A stretch of 64,000 nt of DNA from Sulfopaludibacter sp963835555 (GTDB lineage Bacteria > Acidobacteriota > Terriglobia > Bryobacterales > Bryobacteraceae). The DNA is taken from assembly GCA_963835555.1 (NCBI GenBank), contig CAWIGC010000014.1, forward strand, positions 29,057 through 93,056, read 5' to 3'. Made by a program: the position numbers and the translations under genes. Each line of letters starts with the position of its first letter. The first letter of the stretch is position 1. The notes beneath the pieces are model-generated. The model was not told the DNA's origin and made no database searches. It saw nothing but the letters and a program-made list of their open reading frames with translations. Shown here piece after piece: positions 16,741 to 25,359 of this stretch.

Positions 16741-18687
16741 TTACGCATAAGGCGCCGGCGCGAACCGGTCCAGAGCCTCCAACAATTCGCGAATACGGAC
16801 GGGTTTGGAGAGGTATCCATCCATTCCGCTTTGCAGACAGAGCTCGCGATCGCCTTTCATGGCGTGAGCCGTCATGGCTACGATGGGAATGTGGTGGCTG
16901 CTCCCGCGTTCGCTGCGCCGGATTGCCTGCGCCGCTTCCAGCCCGTTCATAACCGGCATCTGGACGTCCATCAGAACCAGGTCAAAGAGGCCCTGCGTCA
17001 TGGCCTGGAGCACTTCGCGCCCGTTGCCGGCTACCACTGGGCGGTGAGCATAATTTTCCAACATGCGGACTACAATCTGCTGATTCACAGGATGGTCTTC
17101 GGCAACCAGAATGCGCAGGGAATGGGGATCGCCGGACGCCGCCGGGACCGCCGGCGATGGGGCCGGGGATGGTTCGTCGAAAGCCGGCCCGGTAGCGGGA
17201 ATGGTGAAGCGGAAGCAACTGCCCTGGCCCGGCTGGCTTTCGACCCGGATCTTCCCGCCCATCATTTCCACCAGCCGCGAACAGATGGTGAGACCCAGAC
17301 CGGTGCCGCTGAAGCGGCGCGTCATCGAGCCATCGGCCTGGGCGAATGCCTGGAAGATGCTGTCCTGCTTTTCGCTCGGGATGCCCATGCCGGTATCGCG
17401 CACGGCGAACTCGAGTTCCCGGCCATCCTCGCGGCAAACCGCCGCGACCTCCACCGATACGCTGCCCGAGTCTGTGAACTTGACGGCATTGCCCAACAGG
17501 TTCAGCAGCACCTGACGCAGCCGTAAAGGGTCGCCATGGATGCGCCCGGGCACGCCGGGGTGGATGTTGCAGGTAAGTTGCAGCCCTTTCTGCCCGGCCC
17601 GGACGGAAAGCAGGCGGACGGTGCCCGCGACGCACTCGCGAATATCGAACGGGACAAGGTCAACATCCAGTTTGCCGGCTTCAATTTTCGAGAAATCCAG
17701 AATGTCGTTGAGGATGGCCAGCAGCGCTTCGGCGGAGTCCTTGATGACCATCAGCGATTCGCTCTGTTCGGCCATCGCGCCGGCATCCAGCATCAACTCG
17801 ATCATTCCCAGGATTCCGTTCATCGGGGTGCGGATCTCATGGCTCATGTTCGCCAGAAACTCGCTCTTTGCCCGGCTGCCGGACTCGGCCTTTTCCTTCG
17901 CGCCGGTCAGTTCTTCGTTGAGTCTTTGCAGTTCCGCGGTACGAGCCGAGACCTGCTCCTCCAGGTTCTCGCTGTGGAGTTGCAGTTTGCGATCGCGCTT
18001 CTGGATCTCGGAAAGCATTTCGTTGAAACCAGCGATCAACATGCCGACTTCGCCGTTGGTGGACATCCGCGCCCGGATGCCGTAATTTTTGAGCAGGGTT
18101 ACCGCTTTGGCCGTCTGGGCAAGGTGAATGATGGGATCGGAGATGGGCCGCTGCAGTCGGGACGCGATGAGGTACGCCACACCGCTGGAGGCCACAAACA
18201 CGATCAGAATCATCCATAGGGAGTGGCGCAAATGTTCGCCGAGTTTCTCCATGTCCGGCCGCAGGTAAACCGTGCCGAGGGTCCGGCCGTTCCAGACTAC
18301 CGGTTGCCACAGCGCCAGATGGCCTTTCCTAAACTCGAAGCCGGCGCGGCCGGCCCGCTGCGGCATCACCTCATCATCCAGGCGTTGATAGCCGCTGAAG
18401 AGCCGGCCGTCCGCCGTATAGAGACCCGCGGCGGCGATCCCGGGCTCTGTTTCGAGGGTTTGCAAAAGGCTGTGAGCCGCATCCTCGTCCCCGAAACTAA
18501 GCGCGGCAACACTGTTTTGCCCGGTCATTTGGGCCAGAATTTCGAGCTTCTCCCGGGCATCGGAGCGCCGGTCGGCGGCCTCGGAAAAGAACATCAGGCC
18601 GCAAACCATCAGGAGCGCGGCGGCGACCGTCCCCATAATGATCGACTGTAGCCTGCATTTGAGGGACAGTTTGCTCAGCCAGCGCAT
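16741..18687 (-). CDS. Hybrid sensor histidine kinase with receiver domain
   Basis: 648 residues from ATG 18687. TM1 is at about 13-35; a periplasmic ~110-residue sensor follows (EKLEILAQMTGQNSVAALSF, as in CHASE8-like sensors); TM2 is at about 157-175, then HAMP and a coiled coil (SENLEEQVSARTAEL). HisKA has MSHEIRTPMNGILGM with His283; HATPase has N, G1 (DTGMGIP) and G2 (GTGLGL) boxes; the C-terminal receiver has Asp574 in LVLMDVQMPVMNG. There is no separate DNA-binding output, so it probably passes phosphate to an unlinked partner. Confidence 0.93.
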   Translation of the reverse strand: MRWLSKLSLKCRLQSIIMGTVAAALLMVCGLMFFSEAADRRSDAREKLEILAQMTGQNSVAALSFGDEDAAHSLLQTLETEPGIAAAGLYTADGRLFSGYQRLDDEVMPQRAGRAGFEFRKGHLALWQPVVWNGRTLGTVYLRPDMEKLGEHLRHSLWMILIVFVASSGVAYLIASRLQRPISDPIIHLAQTAKAVTLLKNYGIRARMSTNGEVGMLIAGFNEMLSEIQKRDRKLQLHSENLEEQVSARTAELQRLNEELTGAKEKAESGSRAKSEFLANMSHEIRTPMNGILGMIELMLDAGAMAEQSESLMVIKDSAEALLAILNDILDFSKIEAGKLDVDLVPFDIRECVAGTVRLLSVRAGQKGLQLTCNIHPGVPGRIHGDPLRLRQVLLNLLGNAVKFTDSGSVSVEVAAVCREDGRELEFAVRDTGMGIPSEKQDSIFQAFAQADGSMTRRFSGTGLGLTICSRLVEMMGGKIRVESQPGQGSCFRFTIPATGPAFDEPSPAPSPAVPAASGDPHSLRILVAEDHPVNQQIVVRMLENYAHRPVVAGNGREVLQAMTQGLFDLVLMDVQMPVMNGLEAAQAIRRSERGSSHHIPIVAMTAHAMKGDRELCLQSGMDGYLSKPVRIRELLEALDRFAPAPYA

Positions 18688-18903
18688 CCTGACACCAATC
18701 CCTTCGCGCGGGCAACTCCGCCGGCCACCGGCCCTGAACGGCACGCTTTTCCCAGAAGGCTGCGCACATGGTTTCTATCGGCGGACCGGCGAGCGAGGAT
18801 TAGCCCCATCCGGTATTTATTTTCCTTTACCGAAAACGCCTGCCAGGGAATCCCTCCGGAGCTAAACTATAGCTAGGTTGACCGGGAAAGGAGCTTGGCC
18901 GGT

Positions 18904-19125
18904 ATGCGAGCAAATAACGCGCGAGTCGAATTCGATCCAACCCACAAGCGCTGGGAAGTGCACATCTTCGTCGGCGCCGAAGTCATCAAGCGCCCCATCT
19001 CCAAAGGCGCCGCCGAATCCGGCGAGGCAGCCCTGAGAGAACTGGCCATCCAGACGGCCAAAGACGAAGGGTACGATCTGGATCCTGCGAACATTGCCGT
19101 TGTGCCAGACGGACACGCTGCGTAA
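18904..19125 (+). CDS. Small conserved-looking hypothetical protein
   Basis: 73 residues from ATG 18904, preceded by AAAGGAG eleven bases upstream; a TTG at 18895 is in frame but too close to that site. The protein is soluble and charged (RVEFDPTHKRWEVHIFVGAE, then SGEAALRELAIQTAKDEGYD), suggesting a small beta-hairpin plus helix. No cysteine cluster, signal or membrane segment. Stand-alone between divergent neighbours. Function unknown. Confidence 0.65.
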   Translation: MRANNARVEFDPTHKRWEVHIFVGAEVIKRPISKGAAESGEAALRELAIQTAKDEGYDLDPANIAVVPDGHAA

Positions 19126-19190
19126 CAGCGGCAGCCTCTTATCATCCTGGCGCACTTGCATCCCCCGCCCCGGGGATATACAGTGTGCCC

Positions 19191-20363
19191 ATGGACTCGA
19201 ACCGCAGAACCTTTCTCACGTCGGCGATTGCCGCCGCGCCGCTCTTCATTCCGCGCAGCGCCTGGGGCGCGAATGACCGGCTGGCTTACGGCCTGATCGG
19301 CGCGGGCGGGCGCGGCCGCTATCTGAATAATAACTTCCGGAAACTGGGCGCCGAGTGCGTGGCCATCGCGGAGGTCTACGAGCCTCACCTCGAAACCGCC
19401 CGGAAGGATGCCCCGGCCGCCAAGCCTTATCTCGACTATCACGACCTGCTGGCGCAGTCCGGCGTGGATGCCGTGGTCGTGGCCACTCCCGACCACCAGC
19501 ACGCGCCCATGCTTTTCGCAGCGCTGGATGCCAAGAAGGATGTGTACCTGGAAAAGCCCATGTCGCATTCGCTGGAGCAGAGCAAGGTGATGATTGAGGC
19601 GGTACGCAAATCGTCACAGATCGTGCAGGTGGGCATGCAGCGGCGTAGCGCCCCGGCGGTGATCGAAGCCAAAAAACTGGTGGACAGCGGCATCCTGGGC
19701 CGCATCACCATGGCCAAGCCCATGTGGAACTGGAACGTCTCCAAAGCGCTCGACAACAGCCCCCTGCCCGGCAAACTGGACTGGAAGCGCTTCCTCGGGT
19801 CCGCGCCCGAACGCGACTTGGAGCCCATGCGGTTCCGCTCCTGGCGCTACTTCTGGGATTATTCCGGCGGCAACATGACCGACCAGGGAACGCACCTGAT
19901 GGATGTGGTCCAGTGGTTCAGCGGCGCGGGGCTGGCGAAGTCGGCGGTGAGCTTCGGGCAGGAGGCCAAGAATACCGGTTCGGAAGTGCCGGACGTGTTC
20001 TGCGCGGTCTTCGAGTATCCCAGCCTGATGGCCACTTGGACGCTGAATTACTGCAACTCCTACGATAACGACTGGTCCATCCAATTCCAGGGAGATGCCG
20101 GCACCATGATACTCAACAACGCCGGCTACCGCATCTGGAAAGAGCCGGTACCCAAGAATCCCGATCCCGTGCAGACCGTGGCCGCGCCCATCCCGATTGA
20201 AACGCACATTCAGAATTTCCTGGATTGCGTGAAGTCGCGGCAGCAGCCCAACGCCACCGTAGAGGTAGGCGCCAGCGCGGTTTCGGCCCCGCACCTGGCG
20301 AACGTGGCGTTTCATGCGGGGCGGCAGGCCCACATGGCGGCGGACGGCTTCAGCGCGGCGTAA
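19191..20363 (+). CDS. Tat-exported Gfo/Idh/MocA-family oxidoreductase
   Basis: 390 residues. The N-terminus has a twin-arginine signal (NRRTFLTSAIAAAPLFIPRS). The dinucleotide loop is GLIGAGGRGRYL, and the family's EKP motif is in VYLEKPMSHSLEQSK. The C-terminal substrate domain contains DYSGGNMTDQGTHLMDVVQW. Secreted members in this phylum are usually sugar or inositol-type dehydrogenases that carry a bound cofactor. ATG 19191 is chosen so the Arg pair sits near the N-terminus; GTG 19185 is possible. Confidence 0.88.
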   Translation: MDSNRRTFLTSAIAAAPLFIPRSAWGANDRLAYGLIGAGGRGRYLNNNFRKLGAECVAIAEVYEPHLETARKDAPAAKPYLDYHDLLAQSGVDAVVVATPDHQHAPMLFAALDAKKDVYLEKPMSHSLEQSKVMIEAVRKSSQIVQVGMQRRSAPAVIEAKKLVDSGILGRITMAKPMWNWNVSKALDNSPLPGKLDWKRFLGSAPERDLEPMRFRSWRYFWDYSGGNMTDQGTHLMDVVQWFSGAGLAKSAVSFGQEAKNTGSEVPDVFCAVFEYPSLMATWTLNYCNSYDNDWSIQFQGDAGTMILNNAGYRIWKEPVPKNPDPVQTVAAPIPIETHIQNFLDCVKSRQQPNATVEVGASAVSAPHLANVAFHAGRQAHMAADGFSAA

Positions 20364-20477
20364 AGACCTGCCACGTGCGGCGTGTCTGTTGGCCGGAAGG
20401 ATGCTCAGCAGCGTTACGATCATCGGAAGGGGAAGCACCAAGCTATAAGGATCAGGCCGCCGGAAAAGCGCGTTACA

Positions 20478-20506
20478 TTCTTAATGATATAAAAAGGTAT
20501 TATACT
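20478..20506 (+). promoter_or_regulatory. Candidate sigma-70 promoter before the 20566 gene
   Basis: An AT-rich patch in otherwise GC-rich sequence contains TTCTTA, exactly 17 bases, then TATACT. It lies 60 bases before the small gene at 20566 and nothing else is downstream. The rest of 20364-20565 shows no gene. Confidence 0.4.
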
Positions 20507-20565
20507 AATAGATCGTAAATACATGACCTTATCGATGAGATAGCGCCGGTAACGGATGGCACCAA

Positions 20566-20958
20566 ATGAGAAGCACGACAGTTAATAAGCAGGAATTACT
20601 CAAGATAGTCAGACAGAACCGCAAGGGACATAAAGCCGTGGTGGCGGAAGCGTCAGAAAACTATCGAAAGGCAGCTATCGCGGCACTGGAGGTTATGCTG
20701 GCGGACGCCAATTCCGGGAGGCGCATCCGCCGCTCTATCGAGCTGGTGCAGCCGATGGACATGACCCGTGAATACGACCAGATCATTCGACAGCTTGAAA
20801 TGGAAGTTCAGGATACTGTGGAGCTTTCCGCGGGCGAGTTCGCCCAGTATGTGCTCAACCGTTGGGACTGGGGCGAACAGTTTGCTAACTCTACCAAGGG
20901 ATATACGAGATCCAGGCACGGGGCAGCCTACCTGAATCAAATGGAATCCGACGAATAA
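20566..20958 (+). CDS. Hypothetical protein, base composition unlike neighbours
   Basis: 130 residues, soluble and charged, without signal peptide. The N-terminal half is a helix rich in Lys/Arg (KQELLKIVRQNRKGHKAVVA) and the middle has QPMDMTREYDQIIRQLEMEV. Codon use is visibly less GC-biased (AGACAG, ATAAAG, ACTAAT) than flanking genes, which suggests later acquisition. It stands alone with its own promoter-like patch and no partner gene. I do not recognise the family; toxin-antitoxin or phage origin is conceivable but unsupported. Confidence 0.6.
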   Translation: MRSTTVNKQELLKIVRQNRKGHKAVVAEASENYRKAAIAALEVMLADANSGRRIRRSIELVQPMDMTREYDQIIRQLEMEVQDTVELSAGEFAQYVLNRWDWGEQFANSTKGYTRSRHGAAYLNQMESDE

Positions 20959-21010
20959 GGCGCGTCTTCCGGGCTAACTGGAAATGATTTTCGGATAGAC
21001 CGTAGCGACT

Positions 21011-22237
21011 CTACTCATACCGCAGCGCTTCCACGGGATCGAGCCGGGCCGCCCGGCCCGCCGGCCAGATTCCGAAAAACAGGCCCACGCCCACCGAGAC
21101 CAGGACGCCCAATACGGCTGCCCACAAAGGGACCGCCGTCGGCAGATTCGGAAAAATCAAACCGCACAACCGCGAAATGGTCCATCCCAGCATCAGCCCC
21201 ACGATTCCACCCAATCCGGTGAGCACCACGGCCTCGGTCAGAAACTGCACGATGATATCGCTCTTGCGCGCGCCCACCGCCTTGCGAATACCAATCTCGC
21301 GCGTCCGCTCGGTCACGCTCACCAGCATGATGTTCATCACGCCGATTCCGCCCACCAGCAGCCCGATGGAACTGAGGATCACCATGACGATGGCCACCGT
21401 GGCCGTCACGCGGTGAAAGTCTTCGATCATCTGGGCCGCCGTGGTCATGGAGAAATTGTCCGGGGAATTGAACGGCACGCGCCGTTCGATGCGCAGCGTC
21501 GCGCGGATTTCATCCTGCGCCTTATCCACCAGTCCCGGATAGGCGATGGCGATCAGCATATGCTCCTGCGCGCTGGCGAAAATCTTGTGCATGGTGAGAT
21601 AGGGAACCAGCACGCGCAGATCGTTCTGGCCCGGCAGGGAGGCGGCCGGCCGGTCCATCACCCCCACCACCACCAGTTCGTGCGCATCCACGCTGATGCG
21701 TTTGCCGATGGGATCCTGGTTCGGCAGCAACTGCTTGGCCACATCTTCCCCAATCACCACCACGGGCATATGATGCGTGTTCTCGGTATCGGTGAAGAAA
21801 CGGCCGTACTTCATGGTGGTGCCGCCGGCGGCGTAACCTTCCTCGGTGCCGGCCAGTTGCGCCTGGTACACATCGTTGCCGCCATAGCGGGCGGTGTGAA
21901 TGCCGTTGGGCGGAAACAGGTAGGGGCTGACGTGCTGCACCGAAGGACAGCGCTGTTCGATGGCGCGCGCGTTTTCCAGCGTCAGCGGCTTGCGGGCCCG
22001 CTCCTCGCGTGTGGCGTTGCCCATCGCCGTGGTCTTGGAGACGATGATGGTGTCCGGGCCGAAACTGCGGATCATGCCCGTGATGGCGCCGTCCAGTCCC
22101 GCGACGATGGAGCCGACTCCGATCACCGCGCCGGTCCCGATGATCACGCCCAGCACCGTGAGAAACGACCGCATCTTGTGTTCGCGCGTGGTCGCCAGCG
22201 CCAGTCGAATGCCCGCACCCAGTGAGCCGATGGTCAT
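21011..22237 (-). CDS. MacB/FtsX-type ABC transporter permease
   Basis: 408 residues with the MacB layout: N-terminal helix (MRSFLTVLGVIIGTGAVIGV), a ~230-residue periplasmic domain, then three C-terminal helices with VTERTREIGIRKAVGARKSD and a final GRAARLDPVEALRYE, the FtsX-family signature end. The start overlaps the stop of the upstream permease (ATGA). No ATPase or adaptor gene is adjacent, so the ATPase must be encoded elsewhere. Substrate unknown. Confidence 0.88.
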   Translation of the reverse strand: MTIGSLGAGIRLALATTREHKMRSFLTVLGVIIGTGAVIGVGSIVAGLDGAITGMIRSFGPDTIIVSKTTAMGNATREERARKPLTLENARAIEQRCPSVQHVSPYLFPPNGIHTARYGGNDVYQAQLAGTEEGYAAGGTTMKYGRFFTDTENTHHMPVVVIGEDVAKQLLPNQDPIGKRISVDAHELVVVGVMDRPAASLPGQNDLRVLVPYLTMHKIFASAQEHMLIAIAYPGLVDKAQDEIRATLRIERRVPFNSPDNFSMTTAAQMIEDFHRVTATVAIVMVILSSIGLLVGGIGVMNIMLVSVTERTREIGIRKAVGARKSDIIVQFLTEAVVLTGLGGIVGLMLGWTISRLCGLIFPNLPTAVPLWAAVLGVLVSVGVGLFFGIWPAGRAARLDPVEALRYE

Positions 22238-23474
22238 TTTTCCGCCCTTAACGCTTCGATTGGATCCAGCCTGGCGGCGCGCTGCGCCGGGTAAATTCCG
22301 AAAAAGAGCCCCACCACCGTGGAGAGGGTTACGCCCAGCACCACCGCGGTGGCCGGCACGGACATGGGTACCGGCGTCGTCGATCGCACCAGCACGGCCA
22401 CCACCCAGGCCAGCATCACGCCGATCACCCCGCCCATTCCGGAAAGCATGGCCGACTCTACCAGAAACTGATTGAGGATGTCACGGCTGCGCGCACCCAC
22501 GGACTTGCGGATGCCGATTTCGCGCGTGCGCTCGGTCACCACTGCCAGCATGATATTCATGATCACCACCCCGCCTACCACCATGAATACCGAGACTACG
22601 CCCACCGCCGTGGCGGCGATGGAAGCGGTCAACTGGTCCCAGAATTTGAGCAGCGCGTCGCTCGAAAGTAACGAAAAGGTATCGTCGTCGCGCGGCCCGA
22701 GGTGGCGGTACGCGCGGATCAGCGAGCGGACTTCTTCCTCGGCTTGCATCAGGTGGTCGTGATCCACGGCGACCGCGGCGTAGTCCATGCCGCCGCGCGC
22801 GCCCCAGATCTTGAAAAACGTCTCGCTGGGAATGATGATGAAGTTGTCCTGCGACTGGCCGAATACCGAGCCTTTGGCTTCCGCCACTCCCACCACTTCG
22901 AACGGAAGACCTTCCAGCGAAACCGTGCGCCCAAGGGCATTGCCTTGCGGGAAAAATTTCTGCTTGATATCGTTGCCGATGAACGCGGCATTCAGGTGCC
23001 GGTTGTTTTCCGTTTCCGAAAGGAACCGGCCCTCGGCGGCATTGAAATTGAGGACCACGGCCATGTTGGGAGTCACGCCCATAGGGTCACAGCCTCGGCC
23101 ATCTCCTTGCCGACATGCACGTTCACCGCGCGCACCGCTGAAATCCCGATTTCCTTGGTCAAAGTGGCGCGCGACTTTACGAACTGGTACTCCTCGCGCG
23201 TCAGTTGCGGATTGCGCCGCAGCATTTCCAGATACTTCTTGGGATCCCACTGCATCATCACAATGCGCGTGACCCGATATCCATCGGCGCCCATATTGGA
23301 GACGTTCTGGGCAATGTAGACGTCCATGCCGGAGATCACGCTCATTACGGCGATCAGGGTGGTGGTGGCCAGAATGATGCCGAGCAGGGTCAGAAAACTG
23401 CGCAGCTTACTACTGCGCAGGGACTGCACGGCTCCCGCGACAGCCTCCCAAAACGACGCGTGGGTAGTATTCAT
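22234..23474 (-). CDS. MacB/FtsX-type ABC transporter permease (frame broken near 23085)
   Basis: Paralogue of the next gene: N-terminal helix (SKLRSFLTLLGIILATTTLI), periplasmic domain, three C-terminal helices, VTERTREIGIRKSVGARSRD and the end RAARLDPIEALRAEK. Near 23085 a lost C in a C run separates VHVGKEMAEAVT from PMGVTPNMAVVLNFNAAEGR; restoring it gives ~413 residues. Two such permeases side by side suggest a heterodimeric exporter. The start directly abuts the stop of the YheT-like hydrolase. Confidence 0.83.
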
Positions 23475-24419
23475 CTATAGACCTTGACGATGAGCGATCC
23501 AATTCATTATCGTCCTGTCGAGCCAAAAGCGCTCAGGGCCGCGGCTGAGGAATCCCAGGTGGCCTCCGGCTTCGGTCGCCACCAGTTCGATCCGCGGGTT
23601 GTCGCCTAGCGCCGCGTGGCGAAAAATATCGAACGGCACGAACGTATCGTCCTTCGACTGCACCAGCAGCACCGGCACACGAATCCGGGCCAGAAACCCG
23701 ATAGCCGATTGCGTGCGGTAGTAATTGGCGGCATTGCCGAAGCCGAAGGAAGGGGCCGTGATGCGGTCGTCGATGGCTTCGACGGTGCGCAGTCCTTCGA
23801 AATCGCGCGGGGCATAGCGGCCGGTGGCGCACAGGCGAGCGCGCATTTTGTTGACGAAGCGGCGCTCGTAGAACAGATTGTCCGGTTGCGCGATGCGCCG
23901 CGCGCAAGCTGCCAGGTCCAGCGGGGTGGAAGCGGCGCACACGCCGCGCAGCAGTTCCGGCGCGGATTCGCCCAATTCGCCCGCCAGTTTTAGCACTACG
24001 TTCCCGCCAAGGGAAAATCCGGCCAGGAACACCGGCGCGCGCCCTTCGCTCCGGAATTGCCGCAGCACCGCCAGCAGATCGCTGGTGAGTCCGGCGTGAT
24101 ACAGCGTCTGGCACAGGTGCTCGGTACCGCCGCAGGTGCGCATGTGAAACCGGTGCGCGGCGAATCCCGATTCCAGCGACAGGGCGCTCAGGCTGCGGAT
24201 GTATCCCGCCTCGCCCGAGCCTTCCAGGCCATGCACCATAACAATCTCGCCTTTGGAAGGGCCCGCGGGCCGCTGCGATTCCACCAGCACCTGCACATCC
24301 GGCTCGGTCTGAAACAACCGCCGTTCCACCGGAAATCGCCCGTTCAGATCCGGCCGCGGCCAAAAATGCGCGGCAATGGTCTGCAAGTGGGGATTGCGGA
24401 AAAGGGGCCGGAAGTTCAT
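23475..24419 (-). CDS. YheT-family alpha/beta hydrolase
   Basis: ~314 residues. RNPHLQTIAAHFWPRP near the N-terminus is the YheT/UPF0017 signature; the nucleophile elbow is GFSLGGN, the acid is in VQSKDDTFVPF and the His is in AGGHLGF. These are esterase-like hydrolases of uncertain substrate. ATG 24419 is preferred; ATG 24425, two codons earlier, lies inside the palindromic repeat upstream. Likely co-transcribed with the two permeases downstream. Confidence 0.85.
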   Translation of the reverse strand: MNFRPLFRNPHLQTIAAHFWPRPDLNGRFPVERRLFQTEPDVQVLVESQRPAGPSKGEIVMVHGLEGSGEAGYIRSLSALSLESGFAAHRFHMRTCGGTEHLCQTLYHAGLTSDLLAVLRQFRSEGRAPVFLAGFSLGGNVVLKLAGELGESAPELLRGVCAASTPLDLAACARRIAQPDNLFYERRFVNKMRARLCATGRYAPRDFEGLRTVEAIDDRITAPSFGFGNAANYYRTQSAIGFLARIRVPVLLVQSKDDTFVPFDIFRHAALGDNPRIELVATEAGGHLGFLSRGPERFWLDRTIMNWIAHRQGL

Positions 24420-24421
24420 TT

Positions 24422-24507
24422 TCATCGCGGAGGCGCGGAGGCGCGGAGGAAAACGCGGAGAATTTCGATCTCATGGTCTTCTCCGCGTCTCCGCGCCTCC
24501 GCGATGA
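24422..24507. repeat. Palindromic GCGGAGGC-type intergenic repeat
   Basis: The left arm (24422-24462) is built of units of CGCGGAGG/GCGCGGAGG; the right arm (24479-24507) is its near-perfect reverse complement, CTCCGCG/TCTCCGCGCCTCCGCG. The outer TCATCGCGGAGGCGCGGAG pairs without mismatch. The element fills the gap between two minus-strand genes and would form a long hairpin in RNA. It resembles dispersed REP-like elements; only one copy occurs here. Confidence 0.75.
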
Positions 24508-24516
24508 ATTCAATGC

Positions 24517-25359
24517 TCACCTGTCCATCACCGACTGCACAAAATCTCCCAACTGTTCCGCCGAAAACTCGTTGCCTTCGAAGTCTCCCGCGAGTCTGCC
24601 GGAGCGGTCGATCGCCATGGTGCGCAGCGCGTGGGTAAACAAGCCTTCATCCTGCCACACATTGACGCCGAACTGGCGGCATACGGCCTGGACCTCCGGC
24701 AGGCTGCCCGTCAGGAAATGCCACGATTTCGGATCGGCCTGCCACGTGGCTGCGTACTTCGCGAGCACTGCGGCGTTGTCGTGCACGGGATCGATCGTGA
24801 TGCTCAGCAGCACCAGGTCGCGCCCCATGCGCGCGGCGAACCGCTGATTCAGCCGGCCGAAATTGTTGGACAGGCGGAAACAATAATTGGGCAGCGGGCA
24901 GCTTGTATAAATAAAGGTCACCCCCACCACCTTGCCGGCGAAGTGCGAGAGCCGGACCCGCTGGTTCGCCTGGTCCGTCAGCGCGAAATCGGGAATGGCC
25001 TGGCCGATCTCCGGCGCCTTGGTTCCTTCCAGCAATTGCAGACGGCGCGCCAGCAGCGGCTCCTGTTCCATGCTGACGAAATGGTGCACCTGAATTCTTT
25101 CGACCCACGAATTGCCCGCGTCCACCACCAGAGTGAATTCCACATACGCGCCCGGCCGCAGATTCGCCAGTTCCTTTCCATCGCGCACGGAAAATGGCAT
25201 CGCCATGGCTTCCATATATCCCGGAATCGCCGCAATCGACGCCACAAAGCTGCGCCGTGCCGCATCCACCTTCAAGACGATTCCCGTCACGGCGTACCGC
25301 TTCGCCGCGGCCCAGGCTGCCGAGCACGCCGCCAGCGCCAGCAGTTCCCGCCGCTTCAC
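24517..25359 (-). CDS. Exported SCO-family protein with CusF-like N-terminal domain
   Basis: 280 residues from GTG 25359, whose GTGA overlaps the previous stop. After a signal peptide (LLALAACSAAWAA) comes a small beta domain with IPGYMEAMAMPFSV, like the CusF copper-binding fold though without its usual His. Then a thioredoxin-like SCO domain: FALTDQANQRVRLSHFAGKV, the metal/redox motif YTSCPLPNYCFRL (CX5C rather than CX3C), VLLSITIDPVHDN and a late His in LFTHALRT. SCO proteins deliver copper to cytochrome oxidase or control thiols. Paired with the upstream FG-GAP protein. Confidence 0.82.
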   Translation of the reverse strand: MKRRELLALAACSAAWAAAKRYAVTGIVLKVDAARRSFVASIAAIPGYMEAMAMPFSVRDGKELANLRPGAYVEFTLVVDAGNSWVERIQVHHFVSMEQEPLLARRLQLLEGTKAPEIGQAIPDFALTDQANQRVRLSHFAGKVVGVTFIYTSCPLPNYCFRLSNNFGRLNQRFAARMGRDLVLLSITIDPVHDNAAVLAKYAATWQADPKSWHFLTGSLPEVQAVCRQFGVNVWQDEGLFTHALRTMAIDRSGRLAGDFEGNEFSAEQLGDFVQSVMDR

